The notes under the pieces: generated by a model
Seen by the model: the letters and a program-made list of their open reading frames with translations, nothing else
Database searches by the model: none
What the model was told of the DNA's origin: nothing
Program-made: the position numbers and the translations under genes
Source: Pseudorhodobacter sp. PARRP1
GTDB lineage: Bacteria; Pseudomonadota; Alphaproteobacteria; Rhodobacterales; Rhodobacteraceae
Reading direction: 5' to 3'
NCBI GenBank assembly: GCA_002256245.1
Contig: NKIU01000004.1
Location: 248,001 to 312,000 of the forward strand
Length of the DNA: 64,000 nucleotides
Shown here: positions 7,932 through 16,421 of the stretch, piece by piece
How the letters are laid out: each line of letters begins with the position of its first letter
Numbering within the stretch: position 1 is the first letter of the stretch

Positions 7932-8708
7932 TTACCGCAAACGCGGCGGTTGATCGCCCATCCCCGGCGCTGTCCGCTCTACCGCCATCTCAAACACCGG
8001 CTCTGGCACCTCGAACACCACCGCCACCCGCGCAAGCTCGGTCACCACCGCATCGCCCGCGCCAAGGAAGGTCACATCCAACTCGCCCGCCTCCAGCCCG
8101 GAAAACACCAGCGCCTCGGCCAAGGCCCGCGCCAGCGCATCCTCGGCCCCCGGCACGGCGTCGATCACCGCCAGCATATGCCCCAGCCGCCCGTCACTAT
8201 AGCGCACGCCCGCCAGCAACGCGGCACGTGCCAGCCCCGCAGCCCCGCCAAGCGTGAAGGTCAGCGCATCGCTCAACGCCTCGGGCAAGCCTTGCGGCGC
8301 GAAAAATTGCGCGGGCACCGCCTCCACCTCGGCGGGGCTTGCGTCAAGCATCTCGCACAGCCAGCGCAACGCATCGGGCGGCAGCAGCGCCTCGGACGCA
8401 GCCCCGGTGCCAAAGTTCAACCCCAAAGACAGCCCCTGCCCCAGCATCTGCTGCGCAATCAACCGCCCCGGCAGGGCCGCATAGGGCAGCGGGCCATCGC
8501 CCATCACCGCCAGCCGATCCTCGGAATCAAACGCCAGCAGCACCGGCCCGTCGTCCAACTCGAACACCCGCGGATCAACCCGGCTGCCCTCGGCCTCGCG
8601 CTCGAGCAGCAAAAACAGCGTAGCATCCGCCAGAAGGCGGTAAAACCGCAAGCCCGCCGCCGCATCGCCCGCCTGCATCGCCGCATAGGCCTGATCAAGA
8701 TCGCGCAT
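7932..8708 (-). CDS. SseB-like protein
   Basis: 258 residues, cytoplasmic, acidic. The N-terminal half (DLDQAYAAMQ, LLADATLFLLLE, then LLAFDSEDRLAVMGDGPLPYAALPGRLIAQ) follows the SseB family pattern, with a more variable second domain. SseB-family proteins are loosely linked to rhodanese or secretion genes, but their biochemical role is not established. The start is the ATG at 8708, with a GGAGGG site upstream; a frame extending to 8786 has no ribosome site. It is divergent from the NhaA-like antiporter gene. Confidence 0.7.
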   Translation of the reverse strand: MRDLDQAYAAMQAGDAAAGLRFYRLLADATLFLLLEREAEGSRVDPRVFELDDGPVLLAFDSEDRLAVMGDGPLPYAALPGRLIAQQMLGQGLSLGLNFGTGAASEALLPPDALRWLCEMLDASPAEVEAVPAQFFAPQGLPEALSDALTFTLGGAAGLARAALLAGVRYSDGRLGHMLAVIDAVPGAEDALARALAEALVFSGLEAGELDVTFLGAGDAVVTELARVAVVFEVPEPVFEMAVERTAPGMGDQPPRLR

Positions 8709-8854
8709 ACCGCCCTCCGTTTTGCCATCGCTACCGCGATCACGACACCGCTGCAACACTTCCACACTTCCGCCAAATCCCGCCAAATCCAGATTGTGAG
8801 CCGCCTGCCCCGGCTATATGGACAAAGCATCGCCGCCCTCCCCGGAATATTTTC

Positions 8855-10090
8855 ATGTATCGCGTTTCGCCCTTCGTGCGCCATTTCGCCCTTGCACTGG
8901 CCTTTGGTATTCTGTGCGCAACCCTCTGGCTGAATGTCGATGCGGCCAGCTATTACGATTTCATCGAATGGCGGCTGGCCGATCTGCGCGCGCCGGCATT
9001 TTTGCCCGATGCGCTGACGCAATGGACGGTGCAAAGCCCCACGATCACGCCCGCGTCGCTCACCTCGGACGGGTTGATGGCGCTGTTCATGTTCTTTGTC
9101 GGCAAAGAACTGTGGGAGGCGCTGGTGCTGGAACGTGGCGCGCTGTCTGGCCCGCAATCGCTGGTGCCCTTGGGCGGGGTGATCGGTGCAGCCCTTGGGG
9201 GCGCGCTGGTCTGGATCATCACGGGCAGTCTGATCAACACCGCGCAAGAGGCCAGTTTCGCCGCAGGCTGGCAGGTGCCGCTGGGGTCGGATGTGGTGCT
9301 GGGCTATGTGCTCGGGCGGCGGGTGTTTGGCCGCAACCATCCCGCGCTGCATGTGCTGCTGCTGGTCACCATCGCCTGCGATTTTCTGGGCCTGCTGGTG
9401 CTGGGCCTGTCCTATCCCAGTGGCGGGCTGTTCCGTTTGGGCTGGCTGGCCCTGCCGCTGATCGCAAGCTTTGGCGTATGGGCGCTTTACGGTCGGCGCC
9501 AACGTCTGCACGCCTCCGAGGCCGCGCGCCGTCGGGGGTTGATGCTGTGGCCCTATATTCTGGCCGGTGCGCTCAGCTTTATCGGTGTCGCCGCCGCTGG
9601 TCTTCCGCCCGCACTTGGTTTGCTGCCGGTGATCCCCGCCATCCCCCATGCCGAACGCTCGTTCGGCTTCTTCGCCGAGGCCGAGAATTTCCTGCACGAT
9701 CCGCTGAACCGGCTGGCGCATCTGCTGGTGCGGCCCTTGGCACTGGTGCTGTTCCTGTTCGGCCTCACCCGTGGCGGCATAGACTTTGCGGCCTTTGCCC
9801 CCACCACCCTGACCACCCTAAGCGCATTCTGGATCGGCAAGCCCTTGGGCTTTCTGTTTGGGTGCTGGCTTGCCGCGAAAATCACCCGCCGCACCCTGCC
9901 GCAAGGCATTCGGCTGCGCGAGCTGTTGCTGATCGCCATGCTGCTTGGCGTCGGCTTCACCGTCCCGGTGCTGGCCCTCGACACCGCTTTGCCCGGCGGC
10001 GGCATGGCCGAAGCCGCCCGCCTTGGCCTTGCGCTGTCGCTATTGGCCGGAGCCGCCACCTTGCTGCTGGCGCGTGCCACGCCGCGCTAA
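8855..10090 (+). CDS. NhaA-like Na+/H+ antiporter, divergent
   Basis: 411 residues with about 11-12 hydrophobic segments; overall shape and several blocks match NhaA. The block GWQVPLGSDVVLGYVLGRR corresponds to the E. coli NhaA segment containing Asp133. The next key block is TIACDFLGLL, where canonical NhaA has two adjacent aspartates (163 and 164) that bind the cation and protons; only one Asp is present. The protein may therefore have altered ion coupling or a different role. The start ATG at 8855 gives a normal N-terminal segment. It is a single gene, divergent from the SseB-like gene. Confidence 0.75.
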   Translation: MYRVSPFVRHFALALAFGILCATLWLNVDAASYYDFIEWRLADLRAPAFLPDALTQWTVQSPTITPASLTSDGLMALFMFFVGKELWEALVLERGALSGPQSLVPLGGVIGAALGGALVWIITGSLINTAQEASFAAGWQVPLGSDVVLGYVLGRRVFGRNHPALHVLLLVTIACDFLGLLVLGLSYPSGGLFRLGWLALPLIASFGVWALYGRRQRLHASEAARRRGLMLWPYILAGALSFIGVAAAGLPPALGLLPVIPAIPHAERSFGFFAEAENFLHDPLNRLAHLLVRPLALVLFLFGLTRGGIDFAAFAPTTLTTLSAFWIGKPLGFLFGCWLAAKITRRTLPQGIRLRELLLIAMLLGVGFTVPVLALDTALPGGGMAEAARLGLALSLLAGAATLLLARATPR

Positions 10091-10301
10091 GCCCGCCCTC
10101 ACATCCGCGTGTGCAGAATTTCCCCGCCCCACCTTGCGCCATTGTCCATGGATGCGACATAATGATGCCTCAAAGCCGGGATAGGCCCGCTTATGGCTCT
10201 TGTGGTCCGACAGGAACCAAGCGTTAACACTTTATTGGTAAGGCTGGCATCACCGGCCAACACCAATTTGCACAGGCAGGAGGCAGGCCCACCGGGCAGC
10301 C

Positions 10302-10955
10302 ATGATCGCGTTTGAGAATGTCAGCAAGTCCTTCTGGACAGGTAAGTCGCGCAAGGTGATCCTTGACCGTGCCTCGTTCAGCGTTGAAGTCGGCAATTCG
10401 CTGGGCATCCTGGCCCGCAACGGCACCGGCAAAACCACCATCATCAACATGATGGCGGGCTTGGAAAAACCGGATGAGGGCAAGATCACCCGCACCTCGC
10501 GCATCTCGTTTCCGCTGGGGTTTATGGGCGGCATCCTGTCCAAACACACCGCCACCGAAAACGCCCGCTACATCGCGCGGCTTTACGGGCTGGACCCGGA
10601 TTATATCGAAAGCTTCTGCCGCTGGCTGGCCAATATCGACGAATACTTCGACCAACCGGTTGGCAAATATTCCTCCGGCATGCGCTCGCGGTTTTCCTTC
10701 GCGCTGATGCTAGCGCTGGAGTTTGATATCTACCTCATCGACGAAGGCATGCCGTCTTCGACCGATGTCGAATTCAACCGCAAGGCCGGGCAAGTGCTGC
10801 GCCAGCGGCTGAAAAACGCAACCGTGGTGGTGGTGTCGCACCAGCCCTCGACGCTGGAAAAGTTCTGCCGCTCGGCCGCGGTGTTGCGCAATGGTCAGTT
10901 GTATATGTTTGAAACTTTAGAAGAGGCGAAGCGGCTTTATGACTACCAAACTTAG
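10302..10955 (+). CDS. kpsT: Capsule polysaccharide export ATP-binding protein (KpsT-like)
   Basis: 217 residues, typical for KpsT/BexA/CtrD ATPases of ABC-2 type capsule exporters. Walker A is ARNGTGKTT, the signature is YSSGMRSR (the usual variant in this family), and Walker B is YLIDEGMPSSTD, followed by the switch histidine in VVSHQPSTL. It would power export of a lipid-linked capsular polysaccharide through a KpsM permease, but no kpsM is present in this cluster. The gene overlaps the start of the KpsE-like gene by 17 bp. About 210 bp of upstream sequence without a gene probably holds the promoter. Confidence 0.9.
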   Translation: MIAFENVSKSFWTGKSRKVILDRASFSVEVGNSLGILARNGTGKTTIINMMAGLEKPDEGKITRTSRISFPLGFMGGILSKHTATENARYIARLYGLDPDYIESFCRWLANIDEYFDQPVGKYSSGMRSRFSFALMLALEFDIYLIDEGMPSSTDVEFNRKAGQVLRQRLKNATVVVVSHQPSTLEKFCRSAAVLRNGQLYMFETLEEAKRLYDYQT

Positions 10956-12648
10956 CGTTCAACGCTTCCGCACCCGCCGCCCCGATCCGGTAGAGGCCCC
11001 CGCGCCGCTGCCCCAGACTACGGCCGCGCCAAAGCCCGCCGCCCCGCCGCCCCAAGCCGCCACCGCTGCCGCCAAGCCCGCAAGTGCCGCACAACCCCGC
11101 GTCGGCGACCGCGCGTTTTTCCCCACCGATGAGGATGACGGCTTTGCCGGCATGACCTTCCCCACCGCCCAAACCGCGCCCAGCAGCGCCCCCGCCGATA
11201 TCGACACCATCCGCCAGGAAGGCCTGACAGGCCGCCAGTTGCGCATGGCACGCCGCCTTGCGCAAAAGCACGGCCTGCCCGCCACGTCCGATTTTGATGC
11301 CGTCCGCCTGCTGCGCAACGCAGGGATTGATCCGTTTCAGGCCAATTCGGTGCTGGAACTGGTATCCTCCGGCGATGGCCCGCCGATGCCGCCCTCAGGC
11401 TCGCGCGCGCTGACCATCACGCCGGGCGGCGATGGCGTGCAACTGCCGCAAACCATCAAACCTATCCAACTGCCCTCCACGGAAGAGCAGATTGAACGCG
11501 CCCATCTGGCCGAAGTTGGCAAGATCCAGCGCGATATCGTCGCGCGTCGGCGCAAGAAATCCCTGCTGCTGGCCGCGCGCCTGTTCGTGTTCGTGGGCCT
11601 GCCCACGCTGCTCGCCGCGATCTACTACTACACCATCGCCACACCGCTCTACTCCAGCCGCACCGAATTCGTCATCCAGCAGAACGACGCCGCCCCGTCG
11701 GGTCTCAGCTCGATGCTGAAAGGCTCGGCGATGGCCACGTCGCAAGATTCGATCACCGTGCAAGGCTATCTGCAAAGCCAGGACGCGATGGAGCGACTTG
11801 ATCACGATCTGGGATTCCGTGCGCATTTCTCTGGCCCGAACATCGACCCTTTGCAACGCCTATCCCCCGACGCCACCCAAGGTGCCGCCTACAAGCTGTA
11901 TCATAAATTCGTCAAAATCTCTTACGACCCCACCGAAGGCGTGGTGAAGATGGAGGTGATTGCCGCCGATCCGCAAACGGCGGTGAAATTCTCGCAGGCC
12001 TTGCTGGGCTATGCCGAAGAACGCGTCGATATGATGACAGCCCGGGTGCGCGACGATCAGATGAAAGGCGCGCGCGAAAGCTATGATGAGGCTGAAGCCA
12101 AGCTGAAAGACGCCAACGAGCGTGTGGTTGCCTTGCAGGAAAAAACCAAGGTGCTGTCGTCCGAGGTCGAAATCTCGCTTGTCACAGCGCAAATCGGCCA
12201 GTTGGACACACAATTAACGACCGAACGGCTGTCGCTGGCGCAGATGGAGGCAAACTCCAACCCCAATCAGGCCCGGATGGAACCCGTCAAGCGCCGCATC
12301 GCCACGCTGGAAGAGCAAACCGCACAACTGCGCGCCAAGCTGACCGAAAATGACGTGAACGGTCAGTCGCTTGCCCGCGTGCAATCCGAACTTCTGGTCG
12401 CACAGGCCGAGGTGCAGACCCGGCAGTTGATGCTGGCGCAATCGCTGCAAGCCACCGAACTGGCCCGCAATGAGGCGAACCGGCAAACCCGGTATCTGTC
12501 GGTTTCGGTCAACCCGGTGGCGGCCGATGAAGCCGCCTATCCGCGCGCCTTCGAATCGACGCTGGTGGTGATGCTGATCCTGATCGGCATCTACCTGATG
12601 ATCACCATGACCATCGCCATCCTCTATGAACAGGTCACCTCTGGATGA
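10939..12648 (+). CDS. kpsE: Capsule export inner-membrane protein (KpsE/BexC/CtrB-like)
   Basis: 569 residues, longer than the usual 380-450 for KpsE. Residues 1-190 are a Pro/Ala-rich, low-complexity extension. A membrane segment follows (near residues 212-232, LLAARLFVFVGLPTLLAAIY), then the periplasmic Wzz-like domain with a long coiled coil (about 370-500), and a second membrane segment near the C-terminus (LVVMLILIGIYLMITMTIAI). It would link the inner-membrane exporter to the outer-membrane pore. The N-terminal extension is unusual and lies on the cytoplasmic side. It overlaps kpsT and kdsA (ATGA at 12645-12648), so the three are co-translated. Confidence 0.85.
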   Translation: MTTKLSVQRFRTRRPDPVEAPAPLPQTTAAPKPAAPPPQAATAAAKPASAAQPRVGDRAFFPTDEDDGFAGMTFPTAQTAPSSAPADIDTIRQEGLTGRQLRMARRLAQKHGLPATSDFDAVRLLRNAGIDPFQANSVLELVSSGDGPPMPPSGSRALTITPGGDGVQLPQTIKPIQLPSTEEQIERAHLAEVGKIQRDIVARRRKKSLLLAARLFVFVGLPTLLAAIYYYTIATPLYSSRTEFVIQQNDAAPSGLSSMLKGSAMATSQDSITVQGYLQSQDAMERLDHDLGFRAHFSGPNIDPLQRLSPDATQGAAYKLYHKFVKISYDPTEGVVKMEVIAADPQTAVKFSQALLGYAEERVDMMTARVRDDQMKGARESYDEAEAKLKDANERVVALQEKTKVLSSEVEISLVTAQIGQLDTQLTTERLSLAQMEANSNPNQARMEPVKRRIATLEEQTAQLRAKLTENDVNGQSLARVQSELLVAQAEVQTRQLMLAQSLQATELARNEANRQTRYLSVSVNPVAADEAAYPRAFESTLVVMLILIGIYLMITMTIAILYEQVTSG

Positions 12649-13475
12649 AACAGGTTAGCATCGGCGGCTTGCGCGTCGGCAACGATCAACCTTTGCTGGT
12701 GATCGCAGGCCCCTGCCAGTTGGAAAGCCTCGATCACGCCCAGATGATTGCCGGGGTGATGGCAGAGGCCTGTGCGGCCGTGGGCGCGCAATATGTGTTC
12801 AAAGCCAGCTACGACAAGGCCAACCGCACCTCGCTGTCGGGCCGTCGCGGGATGGGGATGGACTCCGGCCTGAAGGTGCTAGAGGCCGTGCGCGCCACCG
12901 GCGTCCCGGTGCTGACCGATGTGCATGACGCGGCGCAAGCCCGCACGGCGGCACAGGTGGTCGATGTCATCCAGATCCCGGCCTTCCTGTGCCGGCAGAC
13001 CGATCTTTTGCTGGCGGCAGGCGAAACGGGGGCTGTGGTGAACATCAAGAAGGGCCAGTTTCTCGCCCCTTGGGATATGGCCAATGTCGCCGAAAAGGTC
13101 GCCTCAACCGGCAACGACAAGATTCTGCTCACCGAACGCGGCGCAAGTTTCGGCTATAACACGCTTGTCACCGATATGCGCAGCCTGCCGATCCTCGCGC
13201 GCACCGGCTATCCGGTGATTATGGATGCCACCCACGCCGTCCAACAACCCGGCGGCCTTGGTGGCGCCAGTGGGGGTCAGCGCGAATTTGCGCCCGTGAT
13301 GGCCCGCGCCGCGGTGTCTTTGGGCATTGCGGGCGTGTTCATTGAAACGCATGAGGCGCCCGACACCGCGCCATCTGATGGCCCCAACATGATCCCGTTG
13401 GATAAAATGGCCGCCCTTGTCGCCAGCCTGATGGCGTTTGACCGCCTCGCCAAAGCCGATCCGCTGCACGTGTAA
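12645..13475 (+). CDS. kdsA: 3-deoxy-8-phosphooctulonate synthase
   Basis: 276 residues, standard KdsA length. It condenses arabinose 5-phosphate and PEP to Kdo 8-phosphate. Visible family blocks are IAGPCQLES, FKASYDKANRTS, the IQIPAFLCRQTDLL segment with a metal-site-type cysteine, NIKKGQFLAPWDM, and the DATHAVQQPGG and ETHEAPDTAPSDGPNM motifs. Kdo is needed for lipopolysaccharide and for the poly-Kdo linker of ABC-exported capsules. Placement directly behind kpsT-kpsE, with an ATGA overlap, suggests supply for capsule, though it may also serve lipopolysaccharide. Confidence 0.96.
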   Translation: MKQVSIGGLRVGNDQPLLVIAGPCQLESLDHAQMIAGVMAEACAAVGAQYVFKASYDKANRTSLSGRRGMGMDSGLKVLEAVRATGVPVLTDVHDAAQARTAAQVVDVIQIPAFLCRQTDLLLAAGETGAVVNIKKGQFLAPWDMANVAEKVASTGNDKILLTERGASFGYNTLVTDMRSLPILARTGYPVIMDATHAVQQPGGLGGASGGQREFAPVMARAAVSLGIAGVFIETHEAPDTAPSDGPNMIPLDKMAALVASLMAFDRLAKADPLHV

Positions 13476-13490
13476 CACCAGCAAAATCCA

Positions 13491-13560
13491 GACAATTTAG
13501 CTAAAATTGTCATCCTCTCTGCCTAAATATCCTGGGGGCGCGGGGGCTAGCCCCCGCTCC
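13491..13560 (+). repeat. Dispersed intergenic repeat family 2, copy 2
   Basis: Contains an AT-rich palindrome (GACAATTT / AAATTGTC arms), then CATCCTCTCTGCC-TAAATATCC, then a perfect hairpin GCGGGGG-CTAG-CCCCCGC (13540-13557). It follows the kdsA stop directly and may also act as its terminator. Confidence 0.75.
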
Positions 13561-13580
13561 GCCCGAAGCCAAAAAAGCCG

Positions 13581-13657
13581 AAAGTGTTAAAAATTCGTTA
13601 AATCAACCACCCAAGCCATTGATACTAAACAACATTAAAAGGTCCCGAGTTGGGACC
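13581..13657 (-). repeat. Hairpin + CtrA-box repeat (family 1), copy A
   Basis: Reading on the minus strand: hairpin GGTCCCAACTCGGGACC (13657-13641) starting one base after the flavoprotein stop codon, then 16 bases, TATCAA, 17 bases, and a TTAA-N7-TTAA box (13601-13587). Copies B (34900-34980) and C (59175-59254) share the layout. Confidence 0.8.
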
Positions 13658-13658
13658 A

Positions 13659-14837
13659 TCAAGCCACCTGCCCCGCAGCCCAGCCCGACGACCACGCCCA
13701 CTGGAAATTATAGCCCCCAAGCCAGCCCGTCACATCCACCACCTCGCCGACAAAGAACAACCCCGGCACCCCCCGCGCCATCATCGTGCGCCCATCCAAA
13801 GCATCGGTATCCACCCCCCCCAGCGTGACCTCCGCCGTCCGATAGCCTTCCGAGCCCACCGGCCGCAGCCGCCAGTCCCGCAGGGCCTGCCCGACCCGCT
13901 CCAGCTCGCCGCGCCCCAGCTCCGCCATCGGCGCGGTGATGCCAAGGCTTGCCTCGATATGCCGCGCCAGCTTTTCCGGCAAGCTGCGCCCCAACACCGT
14001 GCGCAGCGCAAGCTTGCCCTGCGCCCGCTTCGCCTCCGAAAGCTCCGCCACCACATCCCGCCCGGGTGCCAGATTGACCGCAATCTCCTCACCCTCGCGC
14101 CAATAGCTCGACGCCTGCAACACCGCAGGCCCCGACAGCCCGCGATGCGTGAAGAGCACCGCCTCGTCAAACCCGGTCTTGCCGACGGAAACCCGCCCCG
14201 CCACCGCCACCCCGGCCAACGGCACCATCCAGTCCAACTCCTGCGAGGCAAAGGTCAACGGCACCAGTCCGGGCCGGGTTTCCACCACCGAAATCCCGAA
14301 CGCCTCCGCCAGTTGATAGCCAAACCCGCTCGCCCCCATTTTGGGAATCGATTTCCCGCCGGTCGCCACAATCACCGACGCCGCCCGCACCACACCACGG
14401 TCAGTCTGAACCACAAACCCCCGCGCATCCCGCGTCACCGCAGCAACGCCGCAGCCCAACCAAAGCCCCACCCCAGCCCGCGCCAAGTCGCCCAGCAGCA
14501 GATCGACCACTTGCTTGGCCGAGCCGTCACAAAACAACTGCCCAAGCGTCTTCTCATGCCAGCCAATCCCAGCCGCATCGATCCGCGCGATGAAATCCCA
14601 CTGGGTGAAGCGTTTCAAAGCCGACAAGCCAAAGCGCGGATTGCGAGAGATAAACCGATCCGGCGCGATGCCAATATTGGTAAAATTGCACCGCCCCCCG
14701 CCCGAGATGCGAATCTTCTCGCCAGCCGCCTTGGCGTGATCGACCACCAACACCCGCCGCCCGCGCCGCCCGGCCTCGATCGCGGCAAACATGCCCGCCG
14801 CCCCGGCACCCAAAACCATGACATCTATCTGTTCCAT
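13659..14837 (-). CDS. NAD(P)/FAD-dependent oxidoreductase, HI0933/YhiN family
   Basis: 392 residues, normal for the HI0933-like flavoproteins. The N-terminal dinucleotide fold is VMVLGAGAAGMFAAIEAGRRG, with the ribityl acid residue in VLVVDHAKAAG. The family-specific SGGGRCNFTNIG block follows. The C-terminal GGYNFQWAWSSGWAAGQ closes the FAD site. Members of this group have been described as NAD(P)H-dependent reductases, but the physiological substrate is usually unknown. The gene stands alone, ends against a family-1 repeat hairpin, and is convergent with kdsA. Confidence 0.88.
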   Translation of the reverse strand: MEQIDVMVLGAGAAGMFAAIEAGRRGRRVLVVDHAKAAGEKIRISGGGRCNFTNIGIAPDRFISRNPRFGLSALKRFTQWDFIARIDAAGIGWHEKTLGQLFCDGSAKQVVDLLLGDLARAGVGLWLGCGVAAVTRDARGFVVQTDRGVVRAASVIVATGGKSIPKMGASGFGYQLAEAFGISVVETRPGLVPLTFASQELDWMVPLAGVAVAGRVSVGKTGFDEAVLFTHRGLSGPAVLQASSYWREGEEIAVNLAPGRDVVAELSEAKRAQGKLALRTVLGRSLPEKLARHIEASLGITAPMAELGRGELERVGQALRDWRLRPVGSEGYRTAEVTLGGVDTDALDGRTMMARGVPGLFFVGEVVDVTGWLGGYNFQWAWSSGWAAGQVA

Positions 14838-14939
14838 ACCCCCTCATACGCCGCCCGATACAACTCTGACAACCACATGAAGATTTTCGCGAAATCCCCC
14901 TTGCACCCCCCGAACGCCTTCGCTAAACACCGCCGCAGT

Positions 14940-15014
14940 TGGGGCGTCGCCAAGCGGTAAGGCATCGGTTTTTGGTACCGACATACGGAGGTTCGATCCC
15001 TCCCGCCCCAGCCA
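14940..15014 (+). tRNA. tRNA-Gln (anticodon TTG)
   Basis: A full cloverleaf can be drawn. The acceptor stem is TGGGGCG (14940-14946) with CGCCCCA (15004-15010), then discriminator G and an encoded CCA (15012-15014). The D arm contains AAGCGGTAAGG. The anticodon stem TCGGT/ACCGA closes a TTTTGGT loop with anticodon TTG. The T arm contains GGTTCGATCC. It marks the left edge of a degraded accessory segment. Confidence 0.96.
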
Positions 15015-15267
15015 AAACCCGCAAGATCAAAGTAAGACCTGAAGTGATGGCCCTGCCATTGCTGGGTTATGTTGCTCGTCAAAGACTTCTAAGACACCTC
15101 GCTGAGCGGCTGATCACTGAAGTTTGGGCAAGTGGTGAGGCGGCGGGTGGTAGAAGTGCCCCAAGCAAGGCCCCAGCGCGGGGTGGCCGGTGGTGGATGT
15201 GAGTGGCGGGAGGCCAGTGGAAGCTGGGTCGCCAGCTGATAGCCCTATCCTTCTTCGTACACGCCCC

Positions 15268-16320
15268 GGCGTTGTTGCGTAAGTCACGCCTGAGGTATGA
15301 CTGTCCCTTTTCCCGTCAGGATCAGGCCATGCGAACGATTTCGGCGGTGCCGACTGCGTTGAAGCGCTTGATGAGGGCAACGCGGATCTGGATTTCGGCG
15401 GTTTGGCTTTCAGGGTGTCTTGCGGCGATGCGTTCACCGAAGGCCTTGAGGCACCGCATCTTTGCCTCGATCCGACTTCGGGCGTGGTATCCGGTCCAGC
15501 CTTTCCAGAATGCCCTGCCATAGTGGCGAGTGGCTCGCAGGGTTTCGTTTCTGGCGATTGCGGCCGGGCAATCTTCCTTCCAAGGCCGTCCGTTCTTGCG
15601 GATCGGGATGATCGGCGTGGCCTGGCGGTCGAGGATGGCGGTGTGGCAGCGTCGGGTGTCATAGGCTCCATCGGCAGTCACCGTGTCGATCTATTCGCCC
15701 TCGGGGATCTGGTCGAGCAACTCCGGCAGGACCGGGCTATCACCGTCGCTGCTGGGGGTAAACTCCACCGCCCGGATGTCCGACGTCGAGGTGTCCATGG
15801 CCAGATGCACCTTGCGCCATTGGCGTCGGCCCTGCACAACGTGCTTGCGGGCCTGCCATTCGCCATCCCCAAGAAACTTGATGCCGGTGCTGTCGAAGAG
15901 AAGGTTCAAGGGGCCGTCGGCGCGCCGATAGGGGATCTGGACGACCAGTGTCTTCTGCCTCCGGCACAGCGTCGTGTAATCCGGCACCGCCCAATCCAGG
16001 TTCGCCATCTTGAGCAAGCGCGCCACCATCCCGGTCGTTTGTCTGAGCGGCAGCGTGAACAGAACCTTGATGGTCAGGCAGAACTGGATGGCCGCCTCGG
16101 AAAACACCGCAGGCCGACCGGGGCTGCCGTCAAGCGGCGCGAGCAAGGTCATCTCTTTGTCCAGCCAAATCAGAAGCGACCCACGCTTGCGCAGGGAAGC
16201 CGTGTAGCTGGACCAGTTCGTCGTGCGGTAGCGGGAGGGTGTCGGCTTGCTCATAACGTCAATCTAACCGCATGAATTCACGATGTGAATCCTGGACAGA
16301 CAGAGTTATGCAACAACGCC
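15268..16320 (-). mobile_element. IS5-family insertion sequence, inactive
   Basis: About 1,053 bp bounded by imperfect terminal inverted repeats. The left end is GGCGTTGTTGCGTAA (from 15268); the right end is TTATGCAACAACGCC (16306-16320), whose complement is GGCGTTGTTGCATAA. One transposase frame fills the interior but has a premature TAG. No clear target-site duplication is visible next to the ends, which suggests either a deletion or rearrangement after insertion or a very short duplication that I cannot distinguish. Confidence 0.85.
15322..16254 (-). pseudogene. IS5-family transposase with an in-frame stop
   Basis: The frame runs from the ATG at 16254 (MSKPTPSRYRTTNWSSY) to about 15322, roughly 310 codons, and is interrupted only by one TAG at 15691-15693. 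It has the DDE parts: first Asp in FDSTGIKFLGDGEW, second Asp in TADGAYDTRR (just after the stop), and a Glu in the helix SRIEAKMRCLKAFGER. Without readthrough the product lacks two of the three catalytic residues and would be inactive. A single base change would restore it, so the damage looks recent, or this is a sequencing error. Confidence 0.88.
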
Positions 16321-16421
16321 GCGCACTGCAAAGGCGCTGCGAGAGGAGGAGTTTCGCAGCGCCCGAACGACCCCAAACCAAAATCCGCCTGAACTGGCGG
16401 CAACTCGGAGGAGAAGCGACA

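Noticed and set aside
15014-15267. Possible small plus-strand gene between tRNA-Gln and the IS
   Set aside because: The frame starting near 15047 has no ribosome site and ends in low-complexity Gly/Trp/Arg sequence; it is probably debris from older insertions.
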